A stretch of DNA of 43,999 nucleotides from Eggerthellaceae bacterium (GTDB lineage: Bacteria; Actinomycetota; Coriobacteriia; Coriobacteriales; Eggerthellaceae). Below the pieces are notes generated by a model, which saw only the letters and a list, made by a program, of their open reading frames with translations, had not been told where the DNA came from and searched no databases. Both the position numbers and the translations under genes were made by a program. The stretch covers positions 1-43,999 of the forward strand of contig JAFRGA010000085.1 in assembly GCA_017434045.1 (NCBI GenBank), read 5' to 3'. How positions within the stretch are numbered: position 1 is the stretch's first letter; each line of letters starts with the position of its first letter. Below are positions 7,355 through 15,666 of this stretch, piece by piece.

Positions 7355-8242
7355 CTACTCTTTGACCTTTAGGGCCCCTTTGAGCCTCTCCGCGCGATAC
7401 CCCTTTGCATTGGCGTTGTTCATTTGGACATGCGTGTGGTTTCCGCCGACGCCTTCGGGCGTATAGAAGAAAAGCTGCACGTCAATCAGGTCTTTTTGAA
7501 TGTCGCGTATATGACTGATCTCGGTGACGCCGGCCTCCACATGATCGCCAGCTTTCACGAGCGGATCGGCCGTATGCAGGAGCACGCAATCTAAATCGGG
7601 CTTGCCGTCAGGTTGGATATGAATCCGTATGTCAGGCACTTCGTCATACAGCTTGTAGTCCTGCACCAAGACGACCGTCCCCGATATAGGAGACCTCACA
7701 ATCGTCCCGGCGGCGGCACCGACGTCTATAGAGGTGTCCATGGGGGTCGTATCGCTCGTTCTCCATATGTGCAGGGCGTCTGCATCGAGCCATTCGCCCT
7801 CAACCTGCTCGTGGTTGATGCGCGTATTACGTTCGTTCAGGGCTTTTGTAGGATCTGCTTCCGGCAGTTTCGTCTCCATCACGAGCGCGTAATCATACGA
7901 CGCTTGATGGAATAAAACTCCCGTCAAATCCGCAGGTCGTATCGGGCAATGGATATCCACGCCTTCCACCTGTGCAATCAGCGGCGTCTGGCTCTTGCGA
8001 AGCTTCTCCAGCCGCTGTTCTTCCAGCTCGGCTTCAGTTAGCGTCGGATCCCCGACGCCGCCGAACAAAACGTCATCGGAGCGATTCTCGCCGCTGTAAG
8101 CCACTTTCTCCGATTGCTGTAATCCAAGCACCTCGAGCACGGGCGCCGCGAAGGGCGGCTTCACGGTGATGACTATGGAACAGAGGCTCACGATCAACAC
8201 AACGATCGAAAGAGCCAGCACTACCACGCTTCTCGCGTTCAT
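7355..8242 (-). CDS. membrane-anchored M23-like (LytM-fold) protein, probably degenerate
   Basis: A 295-residue protein with an N-terminal signal anchor (VVVLALSIVVLIVSLCSIVITV), a charged linker (EAELEEQRLEKLRK), and a C-terminal beta-rich domain resembling peptidase M23: DVGAAAGTIVRSPISGTVVLV, then VLLHTADPLVKAGDHVEAGVTEI and finally GNHTHVQM. The last motif keeps the H-x-H of M23 enzymes. The usual first zinc motif H-x-G-x-D appears as DTSID, so its His is missing and catalysis is doubtful. Non-catalytic LytM proteins are known to act as regulators of cell-wall amidases. It overlaps rnr by four bases (ATGA) and is the last gene of the ftsE-ftsX-S41-rnr set, which fits a cell-wall role. Function is inferred. 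Confidence 0.72.
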   Translation of the reverse strand: MNARSVVVLALSIVVLIVSLCSIVITVKPPFAAPVLEVLGLQQSEKVAYSGENRSDDVLFGGVGDPTLTEAELEEQRLEKLRKSQTPLIAQVEGVDIHCPIRPADLTGVLFHQASYDYALVMETKLPEADPTKALNERNTRINHEQVEGEWLDADALHIWRTSDTTPMDTSIDVGAAAGTIVRSPISGTVVLVQDYKLYDEVPDIRIHIQPDGKPDLDCVLLHTADPLVKAGDHVEAGVTEISHIRDIQKDLIDVQLFFYTPEGVGGNHTHVQMNNANAKGYRAERLKGALKVKE

Positions 8243-10470
8243 TTTGCCAACCTAAATCGTAACCTTTGCGCTCTTCTGTGCGCTTCAACCAACTGAACAG
8301 CTATATGCTTGCCCAGCCGGTATTGACGTCCCGTATCAGCGCCGGTGAGCGTATGCCTGGTCGCATCGAGCGCGAAATACTCGTGGCCCAAATCCGCCAC
8401 CTCGACCACGCCTTCGGCAGTGTTCTCCAAACGCACGAAGAGGCCGAACGAAGCCACGCCCGTGATGATGGCCGAGAACCTCTGGCCGACACTCGACTCC
8501 ATCAACTCGACGATCTTCACCTCTTGCGACTCGCTTGCAGCCCGCTCCGCAATGCGCTCCATCTCGGAAGAGTGTTCGGCTATCCAGGTGAGGTTCTTCA
8601 CTTCCTGGTCAAATTTCTGCGGACGGCCAAGGAGGCTCGCCCTCAACATGCGATGAACGACCAAATCGGGATAACGCCTGATAGGTGATGTGAAATGAGC
8701 GTATGCATCACTTGCGAGCGCGTAGTGGGCACCGAGTTCCGATTCGTAGAGCGCCCGCTTCATCGAACGCAACACCAGCGTCGTCACAAGCGCGCCCTCG
8801 TCGCGTCCCGAGCACTCCTCGAGCACGCGCGCAATCGCATGTGGGTTTCCGGCAACGAACGAGCGGGAATCCACGTCCTTGAACCAGGAAAACTCCTGCA
8901 AAACGGGCAGAAGCCCGGCGAGGCTCTCGCGGGAAGGCTTGTCGTGAGTTCGATATATGCACGGAAAGCCGGCGTCGCGTAGATAGCGTGCCACTGACTC
9001 GTTCGCGGCAATCATCGCCTCTTCGATGAGCTGGGTCGCATCGGTTCTCTTGCGAAGCTCTATGGAGACGGGCGCCCCCTCGCCATCGAGCTTGACCTTC
9101 GCTTCAACCGTATCGAAATCGATTCCCCCGGCCGCTTCGCGAAGCGCCATCCGCTTCTTGGCCAAAGTGGAAAGCTCTCGGACGCACGACTTCAGCTTGT
9201 AGGCGAGATCGCCCCGCACATCGCCCAACTGGCTGTCGCCGTCGATGAGGCCTTGGGCCTCATCGTACGTAAGGCGCGCCTTCGACGAGATGAGCGCCGG
9301 ATACACGTCAACATCCAAGACGCGCCCCTCGTCATCGAGCAACAGGTCGACGGTCATCGTGCGTCGCGTCTCGTTCGGCTTGAGCGAGCAAACCTCGTTG
9401 GACAGCGCCTCGGGCAACATCGGTATAACCCGATCGACCAGGTACACGCTCGTCGCCCTGCGCAGTGCATCCAGGTCGACCGACGATCCCCACGGCACGT
9501 AGTGGGAGACATCCGCGATATGCACTCCCAACCGCCATCCATTTGTTCCGTCGTCATTACCCGAGGGGCCTAACCTGTTCTCACCAGGAAGCGAGGGCTC
9601 CTGCGCTTCGCCGTTGCCACCCGCGGAGTCTGGCCTTTCCCCACCAGATAGCGAGGGCGCCTGTGATGCCCCAGATTGGCGTGAGGACGAGGCGAAGCGG
9701 CCTTCGGGCCGAGAGCCGAGTCCGGAGCGCCAAGATGGGGTATCACAGGCGTCCGCAGCGTGCAGTGTTCCGTCGTTTGTAAAAACGACGGAACAAATAG
9801 ACACTGCGTCGTCGAAGTCGCGCGCATCGGCTGGGTCTATCGTGAAGACGAACCGATCTCGCAAGTCCTTGTAGCCGCTGGACAAAGCGCCATCGACATC
9901 CACTTGCGCTTCGGCCGCCTGCTCGAGGGCGCCCTGGGAGAAAGCCGTTTCCAGCTTGTATCGCGCGACGATCAGGTCGACAGGCACGCGTTCATCGTCG
10001 AAATCGCCAAGCACCTCGACAACCCGACCCGCGGCTGCCTCTTTCCTGCTCGGGTACGTCTCGATGGCAACACGGACAATGGCGCCGTCGGGCACGCTTG
10101 CGCTTTCGGAACGCAACGTGAAGATGTCGTAAGGAATACGGGGGTCCTCCGGAACCACCACCCCGAAGGGCTCGGCCACCTCGTAACGCCCGATTATCTC
10201 AGGGTGGGCGTGCTCGATAACGCGCTTCACGCGCGCTTCGCGCTTGCGCGTCGAGGACGCCGCACGTGCCAAGGCTTTCTTCGAGCGTTCCTGGCGAGCA
10301 GGAGAAACCTCCACCATATCGCCATCGAACGCGCCGTTCAGCTTGTCGAAGGGGATGAAGAACTCGCCTTCGGCGGTTTTCACGAAGCCGTATCCGCCAC
10401 GTGTTATGGCCAAAAGGCCGCGGGGGTATTCATACGCTGTCGGGCGGGTGTTTGAACGATTGCGCGCCAT
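8239..10470 (-). CDS. rnr: ribonuclease R family exoribonuclease with a repeat-built insertion
   Basis: Processive 3'-to-5' exoribonuclease of the RNB family, which degrades structured RNA and, with tmRNA-SmpB, non-stop mRNA. Order in the 743-residue product: N-terminal cold-shock-like domain (RGGYGFVKTAEGEFFIPFDKL), a second OB region, the RNB catalytic domain with TIDPADARDFDDAV (metal-binding Asp cluster, about 206-223) and HIADVSHYV, then HFTSPIRRYPDL VVHR, and a C-terminal S1 domain (AIITGVASFGLFVRLENTAEGVV). Between DDAV and GWRLGVHIADV, where the family usually has about eight residues, there are about 87 (I225-N310 and neighbours), rich in Ser, Gly, Pro and Arg. At DNA level this is a repeat element (9541-9798). 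Four bases separate it from the S41 gene; it overlaps the next gene by ATGA. The enzyme call is firm; the effect of the insertion is unknown. Confidence 0.95.
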   Translation of the reverse strand: MARNRSNTRPTAYEYPRGLLAITRGGYGFVKTAEGEFFIPFDKLNGAFDGDMVEVSPARQERSKKALARAASSTRKREARVKRVIEHAHPEIIGRYEVAEPFGVVVPEDPRIPYDIFTLRSESASVPDGAIVRVAIETYPSRKEAAAGRVVEVLGDFDDERVPVDLIVARYKLETAFSQGALEQAAEAQVDVDGALSSGYKDLRDRFVFTIDPADARDFDDAVSICSVVFTNDGTLHAADACDTPSWRSGLGSRPEGRFASSSRQSGASQAPSLSGGERPDSAGGNGEAQEPSLPGENRLGPSGNDDGTNGWRLGVHIADVSHYVPWGSSVDLDALRRATSVYLVDRVIPMLPEALSNEVCSLKPNETRRTMTVDLLLDDEGRVLDVDVYPALISSKARLTYDEAQGLIDGDSQLGDVRGDLAYKLKSCVRELSTLAKKRMALREAAGGIDFDTVEAKVKLDGEGAPVSIELRKRTDATQLIEEAMIAANESVARYLRDAGFPCIYRTHDKPSRESLAGLLPVLQEFSWFKDVDSRSFVAGNPHAIARVLEECSGRDEGALVTTLVLRSMKRALYESELGAHYALASDAYAHFTSPIRRYPDLVVHRMLRASLLGRPQKFDQEVKNLTWIAEHSSEMERIAERAASESQEVKIVELMESSVGQRFSAIITGVASFGLFVRLENTAEGVVEVADLGHEYFALDATRHTLTGADTGRQYRLGKHIAVQLVEAHRRAQRLRFRLAK
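9541..9798. repeat. coding palindromic insertion inside rnr
   Basis: 258 bases, exactly 86 codons, bounded by perfect 14-base terminal inverted repeats ATTTGTTCCGTCGT (9541-9554) and its complement (9785-9798). Inside are a 24-base inverted pair (9658-9681 with 9728-9751, 21 of 24 matching) and a perfect 13-base hairpin (9766-9778 with 9783-9795). Two imperfect direct repeats also lie inside (about 9567-9605 and 9632-9666), sharing CACCAG and AAGCGAGGG or TAGCGAGGG. It stays open in the rnr frame. Origin by insertion of a mobile or dispersed palindromic element is inference. Confidence 0.85.
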
Positions 10471-10474
10471 GCGT

Positions 10475-11767
10475 CTATTCTTGGGGAATCAACGAGGCGG
10501 CGAGCTCTTTCGCATAGCTCTTCTGCGTCGATTGCGAAGCCTCGAGCGGATGGGTTGGCGTAACGCCGACCTTGTCTATGCTGTGGCCTTCGGGCGTCAG
10601 GTAAAACGCCGCCGTATAGCGCAGAGCGCCGCCAAACGATAGTTGGGATACAACCTGCACGGAACCCTTGCCGAGCGTGGTCCCGCCAACGAGTTCAGAA
10701 GCCCGCTGGCTTTCCTTCAACGCTGCCGCTATCACCTCAGCGCCAGCTGCGGTGTTCTTGTTGACGAGGACGACAAGCGGAGCATCCGTCGCCGACTGAC
10801 CCGATGCGGCTTTGGCAGAGATCCCGTTCGTCGTCTGCAGTTGAACGACTGTGCCGCTCTTCATGAACAGGCTCGCCACATCCACGGCTTGCGACAGGTA
10901 GCCGCCGGGATTATCGCAGAGATCGAGCACGAACGCCTTGGCGCCTTTTTTAGTGAGCTGCTCAATAGCTTTTTTCGTCAACGATGCAGAGTTCTCGGTT
11001 AGCTGACGTATCTTTATATAACCCACATGCTTATCATTATCGTATTCGGTCGTGACGTTCGGCTCGTCGTATTCCTTGCATTCTAGAGTGGTGCTGAACT
11101 CCGCTCCGTTATCGGACAACGGCGTGTCTGGACGACGCCAGGTGATGAGGATCTCCGATCCTGCTGCCTGGGCTAACCGGGCCGTCACCTCGGCACGTGA
11201 CCAAGTCTGAGAACTGTCAGCGTCAACTGAGACGACGAAGTCGCCTTCTTCGACGCCCTTCTCCTGCGCATCAGAGCCCTCGAACACGTCAACGACATAT
11301 GCCTGACCGTTGTGCTCGGAGAAAAGGACGCCGATGCCGGCGTAGCCCTCATCCTTCTGGTTTAGCAGCTCGGTATACCTCTCGTTCGAGTAGTAGCGCA
11401 TATATGGGTCTTCAGAAGCTTCCGCGATAGCCGTCAACACTGCATCGGTCGCCACATCGAGAGGATACGTATCAAGGCTGTCGGAGTTCAACAGCGTATC
11501 TACTTCCTTGACGCGTGCCGACAGGGAATGCATCACGTCGTCCGAAGTCGTCGTATTCTCGATCTTCGAGGTTTGGTCGATACCGGTAATGGAAGACGGC
11601 AGTCCGAGCGACGAGAGGAAATGGGTGTGGCCTCTCAGCGCAAATCCCAAGGCGAACGCAACGATCAAGGCGATAATCGCTGTGAATATCTTTATAAAAC
11701 GAAAGTTGCGCGCACGTATTTTCCGCGTGCGCGCAGCAGCTCTATTCGTATTTCTACGGCTTGCCAT
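10475..11767 (-). CDS. S41-family C-terminal processing peptidase homologue, catalytic Ser replaced
   Basis: A 430-residue membrane-anchored protein: basic N-terminus, one membrane helix (FIKIFTAIIALIVAFALGFAL), an extracytoplasmic helical part, a PDZ domain (GYAGIGVLF to about ILITWRR) and an S41 core with VGYIKIRQL, LDLCDNPGG and TTLGKGSVQ. CtpA-type enzymes cut C-termini of exported proteins using a Ser/Lys dyad. The Lys is present (K367, GKGSVQ). The nucleophile segment, normally like SASASE, reads TAAGAE, with Ala341 where the catalytic Ser aligns. The protein may therefore be inactive or use another residue. No strong ribosome-binding site precedes the ATG, 21 bases after ftsX. Family assignment is firm; activity is in doubt. 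Confidence 0.9.
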   Translation of the reverse strand: MASRRNTNRAAARTRKIRARNFRFIKIFTAIIALIVAFALGFALRGHTHFLSSLGLPSSITGIDQTSKIENTTTSDDVMHSLSARVKEVDTLLNSDSLDTYPLDVATDAVLTAIAEASEDPYMRYYSNERYTELLNQKDEGYAGIGVLFSEHNGQAYVVDVFEGSDAQEKGVEEGDFVVSVDADSSQTWSRAEVTARLAQAAGSEILITWRRPDTPLSDNGAEFSTTLECKEYDEPNVTTEYDNDKHVGYIKIRQLTENSASLTKKAIEQLTKKGAKAFVLDLCDNPGGYLSQAVDVASLFMKSGTVVQLQTTNGISAKAASGQSATDAPLVVLVNKNTAAGAEVIAAALKESQRASELVGGTTLGKGSVQVVSQLSFGGALRYTAAFYLTPEGHSIDKVGVTPTHPLEASQSTQKSYAKELAASLIPQE

Positions 11768-11788
11768 AGGCGAAAGCGCCCCGCCCGG

Positions 11789-12694
11789 CTACACCTTCAG
11801 ATAACGGCGCATCGCAAAAGCCGAACCGATGAGGCCGATGACGAGGCCAGCTACCAATAGCGCCAGGTAGATGATGATGAAAATGTTGCCTTCTACCTGG
11901 ATGGGCAGGAATGCGAGCGAAGCTTGCAGCTTCGGAAGCGCCAACCGACGGATGAGCTCGATGGACCCGATGGCCAGAGCGGCGCCGATAATCGCATGCA
12001 GCGCGCCCTCCATCAGGAAGGGCCCTCTGATGAAACCATTGCTGGCTCCAACAAGGCGCATGATGGCGATTTCCTTGCGGCGCGCCATGATGGCAAGGCG
12101 AATGGTGTTGTTGATGAACACGAGGGCGATGAACACCAGCAGGGCGATCAGGATGATGCCGCCGTAGCGCAGGTAGCTTGTGACCTGGAACAGGCGCTCA
12201 ACCGTACGCTGACCGTATTTGAGAGAATCGGCGGGGTTCTCCTCGTCGGCGACCTTTGCGAACAGCTCGCTCGACTGGATTTGGTTGGCAACGTCCTGAA
12301 CCTGCTGTGGATTCGACAGCTCGATGTTAATCGAGGCGGGAAGCGGATTACCGCCCAGCTCGTCAACGATGTCGGCGTTCGACGACATGGCGCGGAACTC
12401 CTCGAGAGCTTGCTCCTTCGTGGTGAACGTCACGCTCGACACGCCATCGAGGCCCTTGATGTAGTTCTGCACGGCATCGAGGTCGGCCTGTTCGGCTCCG
12501 TCTTTCACGTATGCCGTGATCGAGACCTCGCTCTCGACCGACTTCACGATGTTGTCGACGACCGTAGCTCCAACCAGGAACAAGCCGATGATGAACAGCG
12601 AGAGGAATATCGTGATGATAGAGCCGAGCGTCGTCGACAAGTTGCGTGCGAAGCCCTGGATGGACTGCTTGAAAAAGTACAGGATGCTAGACAT
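11789..12694 (-). CDS. ftsX: cell division protein FtsX
   Basis: Membrane partner of the ATPase FtsE. The complex couples ATP hydrolysis to activation of peptidoglycan hydrolases at the septum. The 301-residue protein has the FtsX layout: one helix near the N-terminus ([22 protein letters not shown]), a large extracellular loop of about 130 residues, then three helices ([49 protein letters not shown]). [19 protein letters not shown] is the conserved cytosolic stretch. The start overlaps the ftsE end by eight bases. The extracellular loop is expected to bind a periplasmic or wall hydrolase partner; the M23-like protein two genes downstream is a candidate by context. Confidence 0.95.
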   Translation of the reverse strand: MSSILYFFKQSIQGFARNLSTTLGSIITIFLSLFIIGLFLVGATVVDNIVKSVESEVSITAYVKDGAEQADLDAVQNYIKGLDGVSSVTFTTKEQALEEFRAMSSNADIVDELGGNPLPASINIELSNPQQVQDVANQIQSSELFAKVADEENPADSLKYGQRTVERLFQVTSYLRYGGIILIALLVFIALVFINNTIRLAIMARRKEIAIMRLVGASNGFIRGPFLMEGALHAIIGAALAIGSIELIRRLALPKLQASLAFLPIQVEGNIFIIIYLALLVAGLVIGLIGSAFAMRRYLKV

Positions 12695-13475
12695 CGGAAC
12701 CGTACACCCCCCTCTGCTGGTCGCGGGTCAGATGACCGCGCTCGAGGGCGATTACGCGACGACGCATGTTGTCGACCATCTCGCGGTCATGCGTGGCCAC
12801 GAGGACCGTGGTGCCCGTGCGGTTAATGCGCTCGAGCAAGTCCATGATGCCGCGGGATGTTTGCGGGTCGAGGTTGCCGGTCGGCTCGTCGCACACGAGC
12901 AGCGGCGGGCGGTTGACGATGGCACGCGCGATGGAAACGCGCTGAGCCTCGCCGCCTGAAAGCTGGTCGGGAAGCTTGTCGAGCTTGTCCTGCAGGCCCA
13001 CAAGGCGCAGCACCTCGGGAACCTGCGTGCGCACGATGGACCGGCTCTTGCCGATTACCTCCAACGCGAACGCGACGTTCTCGAATACCGTCTTGTTCGG
13101 CAGCAGCTTGAAATCCTGGAACACGCAGCCGATGTTGCGGCGCAGGTACGGCACACGCCAGTTGCGCATGGACCCCAGGTCCTCGTTCGCAATGGTGATA
13201 GTGCCCGAGCTGGGACGCAACTCCCTGATGATCAGGCGGACCAGCGTCGACTTACCCGAGCCGGAATGGCCTACGAGGAATACGAATTCCCCAGGGTAAA
13301 TCTGCAGTGATACATTGTCGAGTGCGGGGCGGTTAGGTTGAGCGGCATACACCTTCGATACCCGATCGAACGAGATGACCGGTGCTCCCTGCTGGGGAAT
13401 GTCCTCGGCTTGCAAAACCGGCAAAGCCATGGACAAATCAGCAGAACGTGCCCCCTGAGTGGTGGCTTCTGTCAC
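12687..13475 (-). CDS. ftsE: cell division ATP-binding protein FtsE
   Basis: ABC-type ATPase that drives FtsX. The 262-residue protein has Walker [10 protein letters not shown], the Q-loop [20 protein letters not shown], signature [15 protein letters not shown], Walker [13 protein letters not shown] and the H-loop [11 protein letters not shown]. FtsE normally begins at about the [10 protein letters not shown] segment; here 33 residues precede it, so either the true start is internal or this lineage has a Gln/Ala-rich extension. It is the first gene of the leftward ftsE-ftsX-S41-rnr-M23-like set, 43 bases from the transketolase stop. Confidence 0.96.
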   Translation of the reverse strand: MTEATTQGARSADLSMALPVLQAEDIPQQGAPVISFDRVSKVYAAQPNRPALDNVSLQIYPGEFVFLVGHSGSGKSTLVRLIIRELRPSSGTITIANEDLGSMRNWRVPYLRRNIGCVFQDFKLLPNKTVFENVAFALEVIGKSRSIVRTQVPEVLRLVGLQDKLDKLPDQLSGGEAQRVSIARAIVNRPPLLVCDEPTGNLDPQTSRGIMDLLERINRTGTTVLVATHDREMVDNMRRRVIALERGHLTRDQQRGVYGSDV

Positions 13476-13518
13476 AGAATGCTCCGTTCGAATAGTCGTT
13501 TGCTATGACTGCTCGATT

Positions 13519-15402
13519 CTAGCACTCCTGCCTTCGAGCGATAACCCTCTTCACAGCTTCGACAATCGCGGCGGCATCGGTTTCGAAGAATGCCGCGAGC
13601 TCTTTATAGGCGCCTGACTTGCCGAAGACGTCCTTCACGCCGACGAATTCGATAGGGGCCGGAACGGTTCTGGAAAGCGTCTCCGCTACGGCAGAACCCA
13701 AGCCGCCAAGAATGCTGTGCTCTTCCGCCGTGACGACCGCCCCCGTCTTGCGAACCGACTCCGTAATGGTCTTGACGTCGAGGGGCTTGATGCAGAACGC
13801 ATCGATGACCTCGATAGATATTCCCTCTTCAGCCAATTTGTCCGCCGCCTCGAGCGCTTCTTTCACCTCGACACCGCACGCGACGACGGTGGCGTCGGAC
13901 CCCTCGCGAATCTTGTAAGCGCGGCCAAGCTCGAACTTCATCTCGTCGGAATAGACACATGGAACGGGCTCGCGGCCGAGGCGGACGTAGACAGGGCCGG
14001 GGGTTGTCGCCGCAATTCTGACGGCAGCGGCCGCGGCCGCGTAGTCTGCCGGAACGAGCACGCGCATGTTGGGCAGGGTCCGCATGAGCGAGATGTCCTC
14101 GATCATCTGGTGGCTTCCGCCGTCTGCGCCAACGGAGATGCCGGCATGCGTCGGCGCAATCTTCACGTTGAGGTTCGCATAGCATACCGAGTTGCGGATC
14201 TGGTCGTAGGCACGACCGGTTCCGAAAACCGCGAACGAGGCGGTGAAGGCGACGTTCCCGGCAAGCGACAGGCCTGCGGCAACGTCCACCATATTCTGCT
14301 CGGCAATGCCGACGTTGAAGAGACGGTTCGCATATTCGGGCTTCGCATCTGCGAGTTTCTTCGTAGTGGTGGAGCTGGACAGGTCAGCATCGACCGCGAC
14401 GATGGGTATGCCCTCGTCTGCAAGCTTGACCAGGGTCTCTCCGTATCCTGCACGCGTGGCCTTCATAAGCGCAGCCTGCTCGGGGGTGGCGAACTTGACC
14501 TCCACGGGATCGTTCGAGATCAGAACCATGGAGTTGCGGCTGAAGCGAACCGGCTCGAGTGGCTGGAGGTCGCAGCTGACAGGACCATCGTAGCCGAGGT
14601 CCGCCAAGGCGGTTACCAGCTCGTCTCCCTTGGGAGCCTTGCCGTGCCATGAGACGTTGTTCTCCATGAACGACACGCCCTTGCCCTTGACGGTGTGGGC
14701 GATGATGGCATGGGGCTTCCCGCTCCTGTCGGCCTTCACCGAGCCCAAAACGTCGACGACTTCTTGCATGTTGTGGCCGTCGATGTCGCAAACTTCCCAG
14801 CCGAACGCCGCGAACTTCTGGGCAAGGTCGCCCGGATCGCATATCTCCTTTGTATTGCCGTCAATCTGCAGGCAGTTGCGATCGACGATTGCGACCAGGT
14901 TGTCGAGCTTGTTGTGCGCGGCGAACATCGCCGCCTCCCAAACTTGGCCTTCCTGGCATTCGCCATCGCCGAGGAGGGCGAACACGCCATGTTCGTCGCC
15001 ATCGAGCCTCAAGCCCGCCGCAAGGCCGCATGCGACGGAAAGCCCTTGGCCGAGCGAGCCCGTCGACATCTCGACCCCGGGGACAATCATGCAGTCGGGA
15101 TGACCTTGGAGCCGCGATCCCAGCTTTCGCAGCGTCAGGAGTTCCTCCCTCGGAAAATAACCCGCCTCGGCAAGCACCGCGTACAGCGCGGGGGCGGCAT
15201 GGCCTTTCGCCAAGATGAAGCGGTCTCGCGGACCATCGGGGTCTTCTGGATTATGCTCGAGGATTCCGCCGAAGTACAAGGCGGCCATGATGTCGGCGCA
15301 GGACAACGATCCTCCCGGGTGCCCGCTGCCCGCTTCGCCAACCATCCGAATAATATCGATGCGCAGGGTGTGCGCGATTTCATTCAGCTGATCGATGTTC
15401 AT
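13519..15402 (-). CDS. tkt: transketolase
   Basis: Thiamine-diphosphate enzyme of the non-oxidative pentose phosphate pathway, moving two-carbon ketol units between sugar phosphates. The 627-residue chain joins the N-terminal TPP-binding half (GSGHPGGSLSCADI, STGSLGQGLSVACG, GDGECQEGQVWEAA to IVDRN) and the pyrimidine-binding and C-terminal half (IVAVDADLSSST, RLFNVGIAEQNMVDVAAGLSL). Some relatives encode these halves as two genes; here they are one. It is somewhat shorter than the proteobacterial enzyme (about 660). GAAAGG precedes the ATG. TAGAAT at 15430-15435 (minus strand) is a possible -10 element. It is divergent from the regulator at 15667, with about 260 bases shared. Confidence 0.95.
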   Translation of the reverse strand: MNIDQLNEIAHTLRIDIIRMVGEAGSGHPGGSLSCADIMAALYFGGILEHNPEDPDGPRDRFILAKGHAAPALYAVLAEAGYFPREELLTLRKLGSRLQGHPDCMIVPGVEMSTGSLGQGLSVACGLAAGLRLDGDEHGVFALLGDGECQEGQVWEAAMFAAHNKLDNLVAIVDRNCLQIDGNTKEICDPGDLAQKFAAFGWEVCDIDGHNMQEVVDVLGSVKADRSGKPHAIIAHTVKGKGVSFMENNVSWHGKAPKGDELVTALADLGYDGPVSCDLQPLEPVRFSRNSMVLISNDPVEVKFATPEQAALMKATRAGYGETLVKLADEGIPIVAVDADLSSSTTTKKLADAKPEYANRLFNVGIAEQNMVDVAAGLSLAGNVAFTASFAVFGTGRAYDQIRNSVCYANLNVKIAPTHAGISVGADGGSHQMIEDISLMRTLPNMRVLVPADYAAAAAAVRIAATTPGPVYVRLGREPVPCVYSDEMKFELGRAYKIREGSDATVVACGVEVKEALEAADKLAEEGISIEVIDAFCIKPLDVKTITESVRKTGAVVTAEEHSILGGLGSAVAETLSRTVPAPIEFVGVKDVFGKSGAYKELAAFFETDAAAIVEAVKRVIARRQEC

Positions 15403-15586
15403 GACGCACCTTTCTCTTGGAACAACGTCATTCTACAACGCTGGATGACGCAGGTTAGCACCGTTCACCGAACCGCGCTATCGCAACACATTTGAAGCGC
15501 CGGTTAAGCGCCTCTACCAGGAAAAGTTTGAAATGCATTGCAGCAGAGTGCACCAAATTATCGGATTTCCTCCAACGGAGCGACAA

Positions 15587-15619
15587 TTCGCTTTACATGA
15601 AGCGAACATGCAATAAAAT
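15587..15619 (+). promoter_or_regulatory. promoter with overlapping operator-like palindrome
   Basis: TTTACA (15592-15597) and TAAAAT (15614-15619) are 16 bases apart. The perfect inverted repeat TTCGCTT-N6-AAGCGAA (15587-15606) lies over the -35 element. A start site near 15626 would give a leader of about 40 bases to the regulator ATG. The remainder of 15403-15586 shows nothing else certain. Confidence 0.6.
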
Positions 15620-15666
15620 GACAGTACTTGGCCAGAGCACGACAGTTCGCGGAAAGGTTGTGCTCT

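Noticed and set aside
9541-9798. The rnr insertion as an intein, intron or CRISPR-like array
   Set aside because: No intein splicing motifs, no regular spacer and repeat alternation, and no intron boundaries; the frame simply continues.
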